Source of the DNA: Sphingomonas sp. URHD0057
GTDB lineage: Bacteria; Pseudomonadota; Alphaproteobacteria; Sphingomonadales; Sphingomonadaceae
Direction of reading: 5' to 3'
Length of the DNA stretch: 64,000 bases
Assembly (NCBI RefSeq): GCF_000620665.1
Contig: NZ_KK211162.1
Coordinates: forward strand, 1 to 64,000
Under the pieces are notes generated by a model. It was not told where the DNA came from. It saw only the letters and a list, made by a program, of their open reading frames with translations, and did no database searches. The position numbers were made by a program, and so were the translations under genes. Below are positions 54,001-62,698 of this stretch, piece by piece (the first letter of the stretch is position 1; the number at the start of each line of letters is the position of its first letter).

Positions 54001-55500
54001 TTAGCCGAAGGTCGGGATGTTGAATGCGTTCTCGCCGTGCGGGCCGCCGTCCGGCCAGCGCTGGGTCACGACCTTGTTCTTGGTCCAGAAGCGCAGGCCC
54101 TCCTGGCCGTATTGGCCGATGTCGCCGAAGCCCGAGCGCTTCCACCCGCCGAAGCTGTGATAGCTGACGGGCACCGGGATCGGCACGTTGATCCCGACCA
54201 TCCCGACGTTGACGCGCGCCGTGAATTCTCGCGCGGCGTGGCCGTTGCGGGTGAAGATCGCGACGCCGTTGCCATATTCATGCTCCGACGGGAGCTTCAC
54301 CGCTTCATCGAAATCGGCGGCGCGGACCATCTGGAGGACCGGTCCGAAGATCTCGTCCTTGTACGTCTTCATGCCGGGCTTCACGTGGTCGAACAGGGTC
54401 GGGCCGATGAAGAAGCCCTCCTCATGGCCCTGAAGCGTGAAGCCGCGGCCGTCGACGACCAGCTCGGCGCCCTCGTCGATGCCCATCTGGATGTAAGTCT
54501 CGATCCGCTGCTTGTGGGCCTTGCTGACGACCGGGCCGTAATGCGCCTCGGGATCGGTCGAGACGCCGACGCGCAGCCCCTCGATCGCCGGGATCAGCTT
54601 TTTGCGCAGCGCGTCGGCGGTGTCGTCGCCGACCGGCACGACCACCGGAAGAGCCATGCACCGCTCGCCGGCCGAGCCGAAGGCGGCGCCGGCGAGATCG
54701 TTGACGACCTGGTCGAGGTCGGCGTCGGGCATGACGATGCCGTGGTTCTTGGCGCCGCCGAAGGCTTGGACCCGCTTCCCGTTCGCGGTGCCGCGCGAGT
54801 AGATATATTGCGCGATGTCCGAGGATCCAACGAAGCTGATCGCAGCGATGTCGGGATGGTCGAGGATCGCGTCGACCATTTCCTTGTCCCCATGAACGAC
54901 GTTTAGGATGCCGTCGGGCAGGCCCGCTTCAGTCATCAGCTCGGCAAGGCGGATGGGGACGCTGGGGTCGCGCTCGGACGGCTTGACGATGAACGCGTTG
55001 CCGCAGGCGATCGCCATGCCGAACATCCACATCGGGATCATCGCGGGGAAGTTGAACGGGGTGATGCCGGCACCGATGCCGAGCGGCTGGCGCATCGAAT
55101 AGACATCGATGCCCGGCCCCGCGCCGACGGTATATTCGCCTTTCAGCGCCTGCGGGATGCCGCAGCAATATTCGATCACCTCGAGCCCGCGCTGAACGTC
55201 GCCGCGGGCATCGGCGACGACCTTGCCGTGCTCGCTGCTCAGCAGGTGCGCGAGCTCGTCCATGTTCCGTTCGACCAGCTCCTTGAACTTGAACATGACG
55301 CGGGCGCGGCGCTGCGGGTTGGTCGCGGCCCATTCGGGCTGGGCAGCCTTGGCTGCGTCGACGGCCTTCTGGAGGTCGGAAGCGGTGCCGAAGCGGACCC
55401 GGGCCTGGACCTGGCCCTGGTTGGGGTCGAACACGTCGCCCTGGCGTTCGCCGCTAGCGAAGGTGGAACCGCCGATGAAATGGTCGATGCTGCGGAGCAT
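54001..55500 (-). CDS. mmsA: Methylmalonate-semialdehyde dehydrogenase (CoA-acylating)
   Basis: This 499-residue ALDH-fold enzyme makes propionyl-CoA from methylmalonate semialdehyde. Marks are ITPFNFPAMIPMWMFGMAIACGNAFIVKPSERDP, FVGSSDIAQYIYSRGTANGKRVQAFGGAKNH, catalytic Cys in GSAGERCMALPVV, and the C-terminal GVAIFTRNGHAAREFTARVNVGMVGINVPIPVPVSYHSFGGWK. It completes the valine pathway of the genes at 45269-50812, though five small-protein and deacetylase genes lie between. Confidence 0.96.
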   Translation of the reverse strand: MLRSIDHFIGGSTFASGERQGDVFDPNQGQVQARVRFGTASDLQKAVDAAKAAQPEWAATNPQRRARVMFKFKELVERNMDELAHLLSSEHGKVVADARGDVQRGLEVIEYCCGIPQALKGEYTVGAGPGIDVYSMRQPLGIGAGITPFNFPAMIPMWMFGMAIACGNAFIVKPSERDPSVPIRLAELMTEAGLPDGILNVVHGDKEMVDAILDHPDIAAISFVGSSDIAQYIYSRGTANGKRVQAFGGAKNHGIVMPDADLDQVVNDLAGAAFGSAGERCMALPVVVPVGDDTADALRKKLIPAIEGLRVGVSTDPEAHYGPVVSKAHKQRIETYIQMGIDEGAELVVDGRGFTLQGHEEGFFIGPTLFDHVKPGMKTYKDEIFGPVLQMVRAADFDEAVKLPSEHEYGNGVAIFTRNGHAAREFTARVNVGMVGINVPIPVPVSYHSFGGWKRSGFGDIGQYGQEGLRFWTKNKVVTQRWPDGGPHGENAFNIPTFG

Positions 55501-55583
55501 GGATGCGCGTCCTGAACTGCGATGGTCTGGAATTGCTGGTCCACTAGCGGAGCAAGGGAGCCATTGCCAGTCGTTGGCAGTGC

Positions 55584-56948
55584 TTATGGAGCAGCTGCGC
55601 CGACCTCCGCCGCGTCATACGCACGCGGGTCGAGCTTGCGCAGAACGCCGTCGATCCCGTCGCGATTGAAGCCCTTGTAGCCGTCGTTCCGCTCAATATT
55701 CTCAAGGTGCGCTACGATCGCTCCGTTGAGGCGGATCTGCTCGGCTTCGTCGGCGGGCAGGTGCCCGTCGGCTTCGAGCTGATCCACCCGCCGGGGATCG
55801 ACGGCTGCCCAATCGCCATGGGTGAGCTCCTGGTAGAGATGATCGAAGTCGGAGAAGGGGCTCATCATCTCGATCCCTTCCGCGCGCAGATGACCCTGCA
55901 ACACCCGGCGATCGTACAGGCCGGCGACGTGATTGAGTCCTGCTTCGAGAATCGACTCCCCGTGGAGGAATGACAGGACGCCCGCGCGCCTGGGCTGGGG
56001 CAGCTCGGGCAGCTCCTCATGCGCGAAGTCGATCGCCAGCTCCTCGGGGGCGAGGTCAACGTCGGCGAAGATGGTGCTTTTGAGGGTCGGCTGTTCGAGC
56101 ACCTGGCTGCCCCAGCCCGCAAGCTCGCCGGCATAAAGCATTTCGCGCAGCTGATAGCCGAGCGTTTCGAGGATGCGGATCGTGTGCCGATAGTGGCGCC
56201 GGGAGCTGTCATAGGTGTGGTGGTCGATGTTCGCCCAGCCGATGCCAAGGGCGTCCTGCCGTTCCTTCTGCCGCCGTCCGGCGCGGCAGCGCGACATCCA
56301 GAAATTGCGCTCGGCGCGAAGCCACAGGTCGCATGCCCAATCCGCCCCTAGATCGGCGACGGCAGCTTCGGCCAGTGTCTCGGTGTGGGCGAGCCCTTGC
56401 TCAACGGTGTCGAATTGCCGTCGCCGCGCGGTGAAGGATTGGAGATGGATGCGCGCGGCGCGAATGCGACCCGGCTCGATCGCCGGGATGTCATAGCCCG
56501 AATGGCCGGCCCGCTCGAGCGCGCCGAATGCAATCTGGTCGCAAGTGAATGCGACGAGGCGGCGCGCGGGGCCGTATCGGACGCCTTCGATCGGGGCGTC
56601 AGGACCGTGCCGGGCGGCAAACAGATCGGCATTCTCGACCCGGAACCAGCTGGTCAGCGGGCCGGATCGGCGGACGAACGCGGGGAAATAACCGCCGGGA
56701 TGCTCCCAGACCCCATCCGCGCCGACCCAGCCGGCGCGCTCGATGCGCTCCACGGTCAGGTCGTCATCGAAGGTCATGTGGTCGAGGATGTCGCGCAGGC
56801 GGACGCCGGTGCCGGCGAGGAGGGCAGTGCCGAATTGCCGCGCTGGCGGACATCGCCCCAATCGTTCATCGAGCAATTGTCGAAGAAGCGTCTCCGCGGC
56901 GGGTTGCGTCGACCAATTGCGATTCTTGTATGAACTATGCGGCGACAT
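55584..56948 (-). CDS. Conserved hypothetical protein, 454 aa
   Basis: I do not recognise the family. The protein is hydrophilic, without signal peptide or membrane helices, rich in Arg, Asp, Glu and His, with long helices (QGLAHTETLAEAAVADLGADWACDLWLRAERNFWMSRC) and HTYDSSRRHYRHTIRILETLGYQLREMLYAGE. FTCDQIAFGALERAGHSGYDIP and NHVAGLYDRRVLQGHLRAEGIEMMSPFSDFDHLY are other marked stretches. ATG 56948 follows GGGGGACGG. It is divergent from the DMT transporter gene with a 167-base gap. Confidence 0.7.
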   Translation of the reverse strand: MSPHSSYKNRNWSTQPAAETLLRQLLDERLGRCPPARQFGTALLAGTGVRLRDILDHMTFDDDLTVERIERAGWVGADGVWEHPGGYFPAFVRRSGPLTSWFRVENADLFAARHGPDAPIEGVRYGPARRLVAFTCDQIAFGALERAGHSGYDIPAIEPGRIRAARIHLQSFTARRRQFDTVEQGLAHTETLAEAAVADLGADWACDLWLRAERNFWMSRCRAGRRQKERQDALGIGWANIDHHTYDSSRRHYRHTIRILETLGYQLREMLYAGELAGWGSQVLEQPTLKSTIFADVDLAPEELAIDFAHEELPELPQPRRAGVLSFLHGESILEAGLNHVAGLYDRRVLQGHLRAEGIEMMSPFSDFDHLYQELTHGDWAAVDPRRVDQLEADGHLPADEAEQIRLNGAIVAHLENIERNDGYKGFNRDGIDGVLRKLDPRAYDAAEVGAAAP

Positions 56949-57115
56949 GGCACCGTCCCCCTTGCTCGCGGGGTCGCTCGCCGAGCCTAGGTTGCAAGTC
57001 AATTTGGTGGCTTACGAGATGGCCTTTTCAGTCCCCTGGCGCCTTAGAAAGTGAAGCAAATTCGGTCCCTTACCAGCACAGTTCGCCGTCCGATGGCCGG
57101 GCAGCTTTAGAGGTG

Positions 57116-58048
57116 GTGCGAGCCAAGCCCGCCGGGCGTGCAGCGGAGCCTCGGGTTGCGCTCGGGATGGGATTGCGGCTGATCAGCGCGCTGGCGCTGG
57201 CGCTGATGTTCGCCGGCGTGAAGTGGGTCGGCGAGCGCGGCGCTGGGGTCGCCGAGACCTTGTTCTACCGGCAGATCGGGTCGGTTGTCTGTGCAGCGAC
57301 CTTCGTCGCACTCGGCCCGGGCTTCGGATCGCTGCGGACCAAGCGGTTTGGCGCGCATGCGCTGCGGATGGCGATCGGCGTCATCGCGATGCTGCTCAAT
57401 TTCCTGATGGTTACGCTGCTGCCGCTGGCCGAAGCGACGGCCATCGGCTTCTCGGTGCCGATCTTCGCGACTCTGCTGGCGGCGGTGGTACTGCGCGAGC
57501 CGACCGGCAAATGGCGCTGGGGCGCGGTAACCGTCGGATTCCTAGGCGTGCTGGTGATCGTCCAGCCCGGCAGCGGTCATATCAGCGGTTACGGCGGGCT
57601 GGTCGCGCTCGGGGCGGTGGTCAGCACCGCCGGCGCAACCATCGCCATCCGCCATTTGGGCGCCACCGAGGCGGTCGCGACGACGGTGTTCTGGTTCGGC
57701 CTGACCTCGCTGGTTCCGCTCGGTCTCGCCATGCCGTTCGTCGCGCATGCGCATGACGCGGGGACCTTCGCGGCGATCGCCGGATTGAGCCTTGCCGGAG
57801 GGATCGCGCAGCTCGCGCTGACCGGCGCGCTGCGGCTGGCGCCGGTCGCCCTCGTGATGCCGATGGATTATTCGGCCTTGTTGTGGGCGAGCCTGCTGGG
57901 ACTGTTGCTGTTCGGCCAGGCACCGTCGCACTGGACCTGGGTCGGCGCCCCGATCGTCATGGCTGCCGGGCTGGTCATCCTGTGGCGCGAGCATCGGCTT
58001 CGAATCGCTGGAAGTGCGCTCGCTGCGGTGCCAGAAGTGCAGGAATGA
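57116..58048 (+). CDS. DMT-superfamily (EamA) transporter
   Basis: This protein of about 310 residues has ten hydrophobic segments in two EamA repeats, e.g. GLRLISALALALMFAGVKWV, MAIGVIAMLLNFLMVTLLPLAEATAIGFSVPIFATLLAAVVLRE, and in the second half GYGGLVALGAVVSTAGATIAIRHL. It is an exporter of small metabolites; the substrate is unknown. GTG 57116 lies after AGAGG; ATG 57167 is the alternative. Its stop overlaps the M28 peptidase start (ATGA). Confidence 0.88.
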   Translation: MRAKPAGRAAEPRVALGMGLRLISALALALMFAGVKWVGERGAGVAETLFYRQIGSVVCAATFVALGPGFGSLRTKRFGAHALRMAIGVIAMLLNFLMVTLLPLAEATAIGFSVPIFATLLAAVVLREPTGKWRWGAVTVGFLGVLVIVQPGSGHISGYGGLVALGAVVSTAGATIAIRHLGATEAVATTVFWFGLTSLVPLGLAMPFVAHAHDAGTFAAIAGLSLAGGIAQLALTGALRLAPVALVMPMDYSALLWASLLGLLLFGQAPSHWTWVGAPIVMAAGLVILWREHRLRIAGSALAAVPEVQE

Positions 58049-59481
58049 AACGCACCATTTTCGCCCTTTCGTCGGTTATGCTGATCGGCGCCGCTCCGCC
58101 GCCGTCGCCCGATGCGAGGCTGCGCGCGATCATCGCTCCGGCCAGCCCGGTGCGGCTACGGCAGACGATCGAAACGCTCGTCAGCTTCGGGACACGGCAT
58201 ACGCTGTCGTCCCAGACCGACCCCAAGCGCGGCATCGGGGCGGCGTTCAACTGGGCGGAGGCGGAGTTCAATCGAACCTCTGCGGCGTGCGGCAATTGCC
58301 TCGCCGTGGCGCGGACGAGCGACACATTCACCGGCGACCGCTTGCCCGCGCCGACCAGGATCACCGATGTGTTCGCGATCCAGCGCGGCACCGAGCGGCC
58401 CAACGACGTGGTCATCATCCAGGGCCATATCGACAGCCGTGTGACCGATCCGATGAATGCGACGTCCGATGCTCCCGGCGCGAACGACGACGGATCGGGC
58501 GTTGCTGCCGTGCTAGAGGCGGCGCGCGTGCTCTCGAAGCACAAGTTCTCGGGCACTATCGTTTACGCGACCCTGATGGGCGAGGAGCAGGGGCTGTACG
58601 GCGGCAAGGTGCTGGCGGCCTATGCGAAGGCGCAGGGCTGGAACGTCGTCGCCGTCCTCAACAACGACATCATCGGTAACAGCTGCTCCTCGGATGGCGT
58701 GTGCGATTCGACGCATGCGCGGGTGTTGTCGGAAGGCCCGCGGTCACAGGGGCAGGACGATCTTGCGGCGGCGACGCACAGCCTCGGCGGTGAGAACGAC
58801 AGCCCGTCGCGCAACATCTCGCGCTACCTCGACAGCCTCGCGGACCGGCTGAGGATCGGGCTCGACGTGCGGCAGATCTGGCGGACCGACCGCTTCGGCC
58901 GCGGCGGTGACCATATCCCGTTCCTCGAGCTCGGCTTTCCCGCGGCGCGGATCAGCGTCGCGGTCGAGAATTACGATTGGCAGCACCAGGACCTGCGCAC
59001 CGAGAACGGCAAGCGCTACGGCGACACCATCGACCATGTCGATTTCGCTTACCTCGCCAAGATGACCAAGCTGAACATCGCCGCGCTCGCCGCCATCGCC
59101 AGCGCCCCGCCGCCGCCCGAGCCGAAGGTCGAGGGCGCGGTCAGCACGGATACGACGGTGACTTGGGCCGACGTCGGCGGCGCTACAAACTACCGGATGT
59201 ACATGAGGCGGACCGACGCTGCGAATTGGGAGCGAGCTAGCTACAATGGCCATTTCTTCGCGACCCCTCTTTGCATGTTTGATACGAACGAGAGGAGGAA
59301 AAAGCCCGGCGACGGTACGTGTTTGCCTTTCAAGGCCACACTGGATCACATCCGCGTCGACGATTGGGTGTTCGGCGTCTCGTCGGTGAGCAAGGACGGG
59401 TTCGAGAGCCCGGTCGCCTCGGCGGTTCCGGGCGGGGCGTTCAAGCCTTATGTCGCGCCGCCGAAGGACGAGAAGAAGTAG
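58045..59481 (+). CDS. Exported M28 family metallopeptidase
   Basis: This 478-residue protein has a signal peptide (1-17) and an M28 domain: His128 (VIIQGHIDSR), Asp148 (GANDDGSGVAAVLEAAR), Glu180/181 (LMGEEQGLYGG), Asp208 (VLNNDIIG), and a late His ligand at 290 (GGDHIPF) or 331 (TIDHVDFAYL). A C-terminal fibronectin-like domain (about 365-465) follows. It should be an aminopeptidase outside the cytoplasm. It is co-translated with the DMT transporter gene. Confidence 0.9.
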   Translation: MKRTIFALSSVMLIGAAPPPSPDARLRAIIAPASPVRLRQTIETLVSFGTRHTLSSQTDPKRGIGAAFNWAEAEFNRTSAACGNCLAVARTSDTFTGDRLPAPTRITDVFAIQRGTERPNDVVIIQGHIDSRVTDPMNATSDAPGANDDGSGVAAVLEAARVLSKHKFSGTIVYATLMGEEQGLYGGKVLAAYAKAQGWNVVAVLNNDIIGNSCSSDGVCDSTHARVLSEGPRSQGQDDLAAATHSLGGENDSPSRNISRYLDSLADRLRIGLDVRQIWRTDRFGRGGDHIPFLELGFPAARISVAVENYDWQHQDLRTENGKRYGDTIDHVDFAYLAKMTKLNIAALAAIASAPPPPEPKVEGAVSTDTTVTWADVGGATNYRMYMRRTDAANWERASYNGHFFATPLCMFDTNERRKKPGDGTCLPFKATLDHIRVDDWVFGVSSVSKDGFESPVASAVPGGAFKPYVAPPKDEKK

Positions 59482-59482
59482 C

Positions 59483-59564
59483 CGTCATTGCGAGCGGAGC
59501 GAAGCAATCCAGATAGACGTTGGTGCCGCTGGATTGCTTCGTCGCTTCGCTCCTCGCAATGACG
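59483..59564. repeat. Palindromic repeat of the CGTCATTGCGAG family, copy 2
   Basis: An inverted repeat with arms cgtcattgcgag and ctcgcaatgacg (59483, 59564) and inner arms gaagcaatccag/ctggattgcttc. It shares its ends and core with the copy at 36827-36898. It ends 3 bases before the AAGGAGG site of the zinc-finger gene, so a folded transcript could affect that gene's translation. Confidence 0.88.
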
Positions 59565-59579
59565 AAAAGGAGGCATCTC

Positions 59580-59843
59580 ATGGCCGGCGGATGGACGCGC
59601 GACGGCGCGGTTGAGCAGCAGATCGAGGATACGGTGAAGGATGCCGTGCTTCGAGCTCGCGCTTTGACGCCGCACGGCCACAGCGCCGAGGAATGCGACG
59701 ATTGCGGCGAGCCGATCCCGAAGAAGCGGCGCGATGCGCTGCCCGGAGTGCGCACGTGCGTCGCCTGCCAGACGACGCGCGATAAGGCGGTCACGCATTC
59801 GACCATCAATCGCCGCGGAAGCAAGGATAGCCAGCTGCGGTAG
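59580..59843 (+). CDS. DksA/TraR-type C4 zinc finger protein
   Basis: This 87-residue protein has a zinc finger CDDCGEPIPKKRRDALPGVRTCVACQ (C-x2-C-x17-C-x2-C) of the DksA/TraR family but lacks the long coiled coil with the acidic tip of true DksA. It resembles short TraR/YbiI-like regulators. A strong AAGGAGG ribosome site lies 7 bases before ATG 59580. Confidence 0.88.
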   Translation: MAGGWTRDGAVEQQIEDTVKDAVLRARALTPHGHSAEECDDCGEPIPKKRRDALPGVRTCVACQTTRDKAVTHSTINRRGSKDSQLR

Positions 59844-59861
59844 GCGCGTTTAGGGCGAGAC

Positions 59862-62303
59862 ATGGCCCGACCGCCCCGAACACCGAGACCTCCCCGGCCG
59901 CCTCGCTTGTCCCGACCTCCCCGCAATCAGTCCGGCAAGCGCTCGACGGGCCTGCCCACCCGCAAGCAGATCCTCGACTTCATCGCCTCGTCCGACCAGC
60001 CCGCGGGCAAGCGCGAGATCGCGCGGGCGTTCGGGCTGTCGGGGCAAGACAAGATCGACCTCAAGCGCCTGCTCAAGGACATGGCCGACGAGGGCTTGAT
60101 CGACGCATCGCCCGGCCGCGCCTTTCACCAGTCCGGCGGTGTGCCCAAGGTCACGGTGCTGCGCGTAACCGAGGTCGACGACAGCGGGACCGCCTGGGCC
60201 GTGCCGGAGCAATGGCATGCGGAGACCCCGCCGCCGAAGCTGAGAATCGTCGAGCGGGGCCGCAAAGGTGCGCTCGGCATCGGCGACCGTGTGCTGTCTC
60301 GAACCGAGCAGCAGGGCGAGCGCTTCATCGCCCATCCGATGAAGAAGCTGGCGCGCTCGGCGGAGCTTGCGTTGGGCGTGGTCCGGCGCGAGGGCGACCG
60401 CTTCTGGCTGTCGCCGGTCGACAAGAAAGAGCGGCGCGAGCTGTTCATCAGCGACTTGAAGGACGCAGAGGTCGGGGACCTCGTGCTGTGCGAAGTCAGC
60501 GGCCGGCCGCCGCGGGTTTCCGCTCGCGTGGATGCCGTGCTCGGCGACCCGTTCGCGCCGCGCAGCTTCTCACTGATCGCGATCCACAAGCATGGCCTGC
60601 GCCACGAATTCGCGCAGGAAGCGATCGACGAGGCGCATCGCGTTTCGAGGCAGCCACTGGGCGAGCGCGAGGACCTGACGCACTTGCCGATCGTCGCCAT
60701 CGATCCCGAGGATGCGCGCGACCACGACGACGCGATCTGGGCGGAAGCGGACGACGAGGGCGGCTGGAACGCAATCGTCGCAATTGCCGACGTCAGTTTC
60801 TACGTCCGGCCGGGAAGCGAGCTCGATCGCGAGGCGCGGGCGCGCGGCAACAGCGTCTATTTTCCTGACCGAGTGGTGCCGATGTTGCCCGAGGAGCTGT
60901 CGGCGGACATCTGCTCGCTGAAGGCCGGCCAGGACCGGGCGGCGATGGCCTGTCACCTCAGGATTTCGAAGGACGGGGAGCTGAGGAGCTGGCGCTTCAC
61001 CCGAGCCACGATCCGGGTCGCGGCGAACATTGCCTATGAGGACGCGCAGGCGGCGATGGATGCCGCGACACGCTCCCTCCCCCTTGATGGGGGAGGGCAG
61101 GGTGGGGGTGACGGTGGAGACAGCCGCGACTCTTCCGGCGACATCACCCCACCCCAACCCCTCCCCATCAAGGGGAGGGGCTTGGATGACGAGGAGCAGG
61201 TCGAAGTCGCCTCTTCCCCTTGCTCGATGCCACCAATCGAAGGGCGCGTGCCGCAAGAGCTGGTCGAAACGGCGCTGAAGCCGCTGTGGGGTTGCTGGCG
61301 AGCGCTGTTCGCGGCGCGGAAGAAACGCGACCCGCTCGAGCTCGATTTGCCCGAGCGTCGGGTGGTGCTCGACGAGAAGGGCCGGATCATGTCGATCGCG
61401 CCGCGCGACCGGCTCGACGCGCACCGGCTGGTCGAGGACTATATGATTGCCGCCAACGTCGCGGCGGCGCGGGCGCTGGAGGCGAAGAAAGCGCCGGCGA
61501 TGTACCGGGTGCACGAGCCGCCGAGCCGCGAGAAGCTGGTCGCGCTCAAAGATTATCTGAAGACGTTCGGACTCGACTTTGCGCTCGGCCAGGTGGTCAA
61601 GCCGGGCACCTTCAACCGCATCATCGAGCGGGTCGGCGACGGCGACGGGCGCCAGGAGATCATGGAGCAGCTGCTGCGCACGCAGATGCAGGCGCGCTAC
61701 GGGCCCGAGCGGCTCGGCCATTTCGGGCTGGCGCTGGCGACCTACGCGCATTTCACCTCGCCGATCCGGCGCTACGCCGACCTCCTCGTCCACCGCGGGC
61801 TGGTGAAAGCCTACGGGCTCGGCGAGGGCGGGCTGCCGCCCGGCGACGAGGAACGCTTCGAGCAGATCGGCGAGCAGATCTCGATGCTCGAGCGACGGGC
61901 GATGGAGGCCGAACGCGAGACCGTCGACCGCTATGTCGCCGCCTATCTCGCCGACCAGGTCGGGCAGCTGGTCGAGTGCAGGATCACCGGCGTCCAGCCG
62001 TTCGGTTTCTTCGCCACGGTCGAGGATCTGGGCGGCGACGGGCTGGTGCTGGCGAAGGATTTGGGCCGCGAATATTTCCGCTACGATGAGGGCGCCAAGC
62101 AGCTCGTGGGCGACGAAACGGGCGAGGCGTATCGCATCGGGCAGAGGCTGACCTTGCGCCTCGCCGAGGCCAATCCGGTTTCGGGCTCGCTGCGGTTCGA
62201 ATTGCCGGAAGGCAGCTATGGCACGGCACCACCGCCCCGTCGCAACGACCGGGTACGCCGCGGCCGGCCGCCAAACATCCGCCACCAGTCGCGGCGGCGC
62301 TAA
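59862..62303 (+). CDS. rnr: Ribonuclease R with in-frame palindromic repeat insertion
   Basis: This 813-residue 3'-5' exoribonuclease has a Pro/Arg-rich N terminus, winged helix (TRKQILDFIASSDQPAGKREIARAFGL), cold-shock domains, RNB domain with catalytic Asp cluster (AIDPEDARDHDDAIWAE, about 275-290), MYRVHEPPSREKL, FTSPIRRYADLLVHRGL, and a C-terminal S1 domain. Between about residues 404 and 452 a Gly/Pro/Asp-rich insert (LPLDGGGQGGG and PPQPLPIKGRG) replaces the usual short turn; its DNA is a palindromic repeat. The frame is intact, so the enzyme is probably functional. Confidence 0.95.
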   Translation: MARPPRTPRPPRPPRLSRPPRNQSGKRSTGLPTRKQILDFIASSDQPAGKREIARAFGLSGQDKIDLKRLLKDMADEGLIDASPGRAFHQSGGVPKVTVLRVTEVDDSGTAWAVPEQWHAETPPPKLRIVERGRKGALGIGDRVLSRTEQQGERFIAHPMKKLARSAELALGVVRREGDRFWLSPVDKKERRELFISDLKDAEVGDLVLCEVSGRPPRVSARVDAVLGDPFAPRSFSLIAIHKHGLRHEFAQEAIDEAHRVSRQPLGEREDLTHLPIVAIDPEDARDHDDAIWAEADDEGGWNAIVAIADVSFYVRPGSELDREARARGNSVYFPDRVVPMLPEELSADICSLKAGQDRAAMACHLRISKDGELRSWRFTRATIRVAANIAYEDAQAAMDAATRSLPLDGGGQGGGDGGDSRDSSGDITPPQPLPIKGRGLDDEEQVEVASSPCSMPPIEGRVPQELVETALKPLWGCWRALFAARKKRDPLELDLPERRVVLDEKGRIMSIAPRDRLDAHRLVEDYMIAANVAAARALEAKKAPAMYRVHEPPSREKLVALKDYLKTFGLDFALGQVVKPGTFNRIIERVGDGDGRQEIMEQLLRTQMQARYGPERLGHFGLALATYAHFTSPIRRYADLLVHRGLVKAYGLGEGGLPPGDEERFEQIGEQISMLERRAMEAERETVDRYVAAYLADQVGQLVECRITGVQPFGFFATVEDLGGDGLVLAKDLGREYFRYDEGAKQLVGDETGEAYRIGQRLTLRLAEANPVSGSLRFELPEGSYGTAPPPRRNDRVRRGRPPNIRHQSRRR
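61072..61182. repeat. Palindromic repeat inserted inside rnr
   Basis: Two perfect 9-bp hairpins, ccctccccc/gggggaggg (61075-61083, 61089-61097) and cccctcccc/ggggagggg (61158-61166, 61172-61180), are themselves near-identical inverted copies of a ~37-base element with the ttgat/atcaa loop. They are separated by a ~33-base spacer. The whole unit of about 111 bases keeps the reading frame. Confidence 0.9.
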
Positions 62304-62322
62304 CGCAGGAAAGATTGATCCC

Positions 62323-62631
62323 ATGGCCACAGCCGCTGCTGCCATTCTCGCCAGAGCACGACGCGAGGTCGATCAGCTCTTCTTCGACAACGACGCCTTC
62401 AGCCGCGACCGCGCCGTCGAGTTCGAGCCGCGCCTCCCGGTGCAGAAGCGTTACCTCGAGCAATTGATCGCACAGGGCGTGGTGCAAGAGAGCGAACCCG
62501 GCCGCTATTGGCTCGATCTCGGCGTTTACCGCGAGCGCCGCCGCGAGCGCTCGGTCTGGACGTTTTGGATCATGGTCTTGTTCGCGATCATCCTGGCGGT
62601 CGTCTGGGGTGTCAAAACGTTCATCCGCTGA
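62323..62631 (+). CDS. Small membrane-anchored protein
   Basis: This 102-residue protein has charged helices (ILARARREVDQLFFDNDAFSRD, VQKRYLEQLIAQGVV) and one C-terminal membrane segment (VWTFWIMVLFAIILAVVWGVKTFI), i.e. a tail-anchored layout. No family recognised. It follows rnr by 19 bases and may share its transcript; GCAGGAAAG lies upstream of the ATG. Confidence 0.75.
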   Translation: MATAAAAILARARREVDQLFFDNDAFSRDRAVEFEPRLPVQKRYLEQLIAQGVVQESEPGRYWLDLGVYRERRRERSVWTFWIMVLFAIILAVVWGVKTFIR

Positions 62632-62698
62632 TCGGGTCGAGTTCGACCGTCGCAACTTTTCGGGTGAAGGCGTATTGGGGCGGCAAAGGAGTGCTGCC

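Noticed and set aside
56549-57112. Upstream part of the plus-strand frame containing the DMT transporter
   Set aside because: Arg-rich and antisense to the unrecognised 454-aa gene; transporter similarity begins only after about 57116.
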